A stretch of 64,000 nucleotides of DNA from assembly GCA_033675545.1 (NCBI GenBank), contig JAWDGP010002101.1, positions 265,001 to 329,000 of the forward strand, given 5' to 3'. This DNA comes from Elysia crispata (taxonomy: Eukaryota; Mollusca; Gastropoda; Plakobranchidae). Position numbers and translations under genes: made by a program. Shown here piece after piece: positions 22,784-64,000 of this stretch (the first letter of the stretch is position 1; each line of letters starts with the position of its first letter). The notes under the pieces were generated by a model, which worked only from the letters and a program-made list of their open reading frames with translations, was not told the DNA's origin and searched no databases.

Positions 22784-22891
22784 TGAGAGTGCTATATGAA
22801 AATAGAGATGCTTCGAATACCCATGTAAAAACACACATGAGAGTGCTATATGAAAATAGAGATGCTTCGAATACCCATGTAAAAACACACA
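22784..22891. repeat. 54-bp tandem duplication in the element leader
   Basis: Two adjacent identical or near-identical 54-bp units starting TGAGAGTGCTATATG (22,784 and 22,838). They lie between the primer-binding site and gag of the Gmr1-like element. Confidence 0.9.
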
Positions 22892-23089
22892 AGACGGTTT
22901 ACGCAGAACACACTGCTGGCCTTGAGCGACTCCGACTCTAGATCTAATTTTAGATCTGACGAATGAGGCAAGCAAAGCGCTTGTACCAGATTCTAGCAGA
23001 CGAAGGTTGGTAACCTAGATCTAGTTCTACGCTGGACTAATCTAGATCTCTAGATCTGAATACTCTCCGATGCGCTGAACGTAGATTCT

Positions 23090-23107
23090 ATCCCGGACGA
23101 GCCCCCA
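23090..23107 (-). other. Primer-binding site, tRNA-Pro type
   Basis: Plus strand ATCCCGGACGAGCCCCCA; its complement TGGGGGCTCGTCCGGGAT is the classical 18-nt primer site complementary to the tRNA-Pro 3' end. It lies one base inside the 5' LTR, where reverse transcription would start. Confidence 0.9.
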
Positions 23108-23108
23108 G

Positions 23109-23716
23109 GGTAACAGATTTATGATGGGGGTGATCTGTTAGGCTCTGTTTGTCTAGGGATATGAAAATATTTACAGCCAATCACACAACTCGTCCGTAGA
23201 AAATAAGTCTGAAGTCCGCAAGTAAAAATTGCAAACTGTTTAATCCAACACAAGAGCTTGACTCTATAATCACTGTACACTCTTAAACTCACTGCAGGTA
23301 GACTCTTAGAGTCACTGTGGACTCAATGTTGACTGAGTAAACATTATTTCGACTCTTATTCATACAAAATCTCGTCGAATCATCCAGAAAAGAAATTACT
23401 TAAATCGTAAGGGAATATTCTTGGTACACGTTATTAGCAATTAGTAACCAATCAAAGCAAAGGTAAACAAGGGGTGAAGAGATCATTACTATGCTAGAAC
23501 TAAGTTGCAGATTCCAGAAGAACCTTGGCCATACAGGTGCGGGCTGTATTCAATAAACAAAACTAAGTTCTTAGGCTTGAAATACAAACATTATGTAACT
23601 AAATAAGATAATGTACATAGATCTAGTCGATCCGCTACCCAAAAGTTATGCACCAAAAAAGGGTGAGGAAATGAATAGATCAACTTATAGTACAATGCAT
23701 TACACAAAGCGTTACA
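23109..23716 (-). repeat. 5' LTR of the Gmr1-like element
   Basis: It matches the left LTR, but its plus-strand first base is G rather than T. Its outer end carries a 12-bp partial duplication (GCATTACACAAA before GCGTTACA). Taking GTTACA at 23,711-23,716 as the end gives the best target-site duplication with the left flank. Confidence 0.85.
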
Positions 23717-23721
23717 GCAAT

Positions 23722-24827
23722 ATATGACCTTAATATCAGAAAGAAACTCAAATGTGTCACTACTGCTCTCTTACACTGAACTTGCTTAAACTAAGGAATA
23801 AGGCATAAAATATAACCTCCAAGCTATTAAAAATTGCAAGAAAGAGCCAGTGATAAACTGAATGAAATGGAAGGGCTGAGTTTCATCATTATAAAAAGTT
23901 TCATTTTCAATTTCAGATCACACCTTTCTGCCACAACAAGCAAAGAGGAAACTAGAAAGCAGGATTGCATTATAAACACATTTGATAGCAATAGTTTAAC
24001 CTAAATCTGTACCTATTAATCTACTTAGAAGCAATCTTATCTTGTTGAATTTTTCTTGATAAGTAATAAAATGTAAGTACAAGTTCTTGATATTTTAACT
24101 AAGGCTTAAATCTCCAGCGCTGTCTCTCTTGTGTGTTAATATCCTCATGTCAGTGAGCAGTGAAATTGAAATCAAACTTCACAGGTAAGCTGCTCGTTTG
24201 ATTCATTTATTAAAATTAAGTGTAACCAACGTGACAGTGAAAGATTAGCTGCCAAATCCTTCAACAAACTTCAACCCCTCATAACATCAGAGTGAAGTAT
24301 ACACTGTATTTTGTGCAGGATAAAGCTGAAATTGTACCAAATATTTTGGAATGTACTTGTAAATTTTATGAAACTGATTGGTTCAAAATTATCTTTCTTT
24401 ATTTAATTCAGTGGTTTCAAATTCACAATTAACTCCTATTTGGGCACACTTAAACGAAGTATAGTTTTGAACTATTTAACCTAAAGACACAGCTCATTTT
24501 TGAAAACTGAGTTCTATTTTATCTAGATGCTGTGGAATAGCATTATAATGAGATTCTTGAATCAAGCACAAGCCTCCATCGTATCAAATAGCGGGCAGGT
24601 ATAATGATCTTTAGTAACCTCCATTAATATAAGGTGATCATGGTTGCACCTGCCCTTAACTTTGTTCAACTAAAATGCTGCTTTTTGAATAAGTTTGAGT
24701 GCCATGACATGTGTATCATGCTGATTGTTTAATGCAAAAAATAATTATTTATTTACTTAAATGATCTAGGCCCATTTTTGGTTAAAAACCTATTTTATTT
24801 TAACTCATTGTTGATTTATAATTGCAG
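23722..24827 (+). other. Upstream flank of TELO2; possible 5' UTR exon
   Basis: No coding gene. A good acceptor (ATTGCAG) at 24,821-24,827 shows that the exon carrying the start codon is preceded by an untranslated exon. A strong donor, CACAG|GTAAGC, at 24,184/24,185 is one candidate for that exon's end. It lies in a diverged repeat shared with 61,817-61,912. No promoter motif could be assigned with confidence. Confidence 0.4.
24115..24215. repeat. Diverged repeat shared with 61,817-61,912
   Basis: Segments CCAGCGCTG, AATATCCT, ATCAAACTTC and CTCGTTTGATTCATT are paralleled in order at 61,817-61,912. The copy here contains the strong donor CACAG|GTAAGC upstream of TELO2. Confidence 0.6.
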
Positions 24828-24838
24828 GTAGACTCACC

Positions 24839-63853
<39,015 letters not shown>

Positions 63854-63864
63854 GTGAGTAATAC

Positions 63865-64000
63865 TTAACCCCTTCGTCCTATACATGACGTGCTATTTAC
63901 GTGGCATTTATGAAAAAAAAAAAAAATGACAAGATGCTGTACATTCCCACGTTCGTCAAGGTTTAGAGTTTGATTTACGGTACATGACATATTGCGCACT
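63865..64000. mobile_element. Possible piggyBac-like element end, cut by window edge
   Basis: TTAA at 63,865-63,868 is followed by CCCCTTCGTCC, resembling the TTAA-CCY start of piggyBac-type elements. It begins 12 bp after the exon 8 boundary. The other end is outside the window. Confidence 0.3.

Larger units (their letters stand above)
18208..23716 (-). mobile_element. Gmr1-like Ty3/Gypsy LTR retrotransposon, defective
   Basis: A 5.5-kb element on the minus strand with LTRs of about 595-608 bp, a tRNA-Pro primer site, a polypurine tract, gag with two zinc knuckles, protease, integrase N-terminus, RT and RNase H in that order. Placing integrase before RT is the hallmark of Gmr1-like Gypsy elements; most Ty3/Gypsy elements have it last. 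Only about 340 bp separate the RNase H end from the 3' LTR, so there is no room for a second integrase. Flanks show an imperfect target duplication: ACAAT at 18,203-18,207 and GCAAT at 23,717-23,721. Frameshifts, stops and loss of the integrase core make it non-autonomous. Confidence 0.85.

Overview
This is an AT-rich animal nuclear sequence. It has intron-split coding sequence with GT/AG splice sites, long microsatellites, and a dense mixture of decayed metazoan retroelements (Penelope-like, Gmr1-like Ty3/Gypsy, BEL/Pao, several LINEs) and DNA elements (pogo/Tigger, Harbinger-like, Helitron-like). No bacterial-style operon, rRNA, tRNA gene or CRISPR array was seen. The element mix and the many CTAGATCT runs suggest a mollusc, perhaps a gastropod. 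That is inference; the sequence does not prove the taxon.

Layout: 1-7 kb has no recognised gene, only small fold-back repeats, a 46-bp tandem duplication and a pogo-type MITE. 7.2-12.8 kb holds a Harbinger-like fragment, a (TC)n tract, a Penelope-like element on the minus strand (8.2-10.8 kb) ending in a long hairpin, CTAGATCT-rich sequence, and an ORF carrying the Helitron N-terminal domain. 13.98-14.82 kb is a 5'-truncated LINE reverse transcriptase, and 15.1-15.6 kb is a probable hAT remnant. 18.2-23.7 kb is an LTR retrotransposon on the minus strand, with a tRNA-Pro primer site and the unusual protease-integrase-reverse transcriptase order of Gmr1-like elements. Its integrase core is deleted.

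The only host gene recognised starts at 24,839 and leaves the window on the right. Eight coding exons, all in compatible phase, give the first 443 residues of TELO2 (Tel2), the HEAT-repeat subunit of the TTT co-chaperone complex that matures PIKK kinases (ATM, ATR, mTOR, DNA-PK). These 1,329 coding bases are spread over 39 kb.

The introns are swollen by insertions. Intron 2 has a large (CT)n(CA)n tract. Intron 3 has a LINE with a PD...ELT-type C-terminus. Intron 4 has a LINE fragment and a complete-length but broken BEL/Pao element (44.2-50.6 kb, antisense, tRNA-Phe primer site). Intron 5 has a pogo-type MITE 64 bp after an exon. Intron 6 has a nested cluster bounded by inverted arms (54.8-59.6 kb). 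That cluster contains a decayed gene of a poorly characterised invertebrate family with a cysteine-rich CXC-like tail, a Tigger transposase remnant and a LINE tail.

Nearly all mobile-element genes carry stops or frameshifts and are probably inactive. The most interesting leads are the inverted-arm cluster in intron 6, the Gmr1-like domain order, the Penelope-like terminal hairpin, and two hammerhead-ribozyme-like sequence cores.
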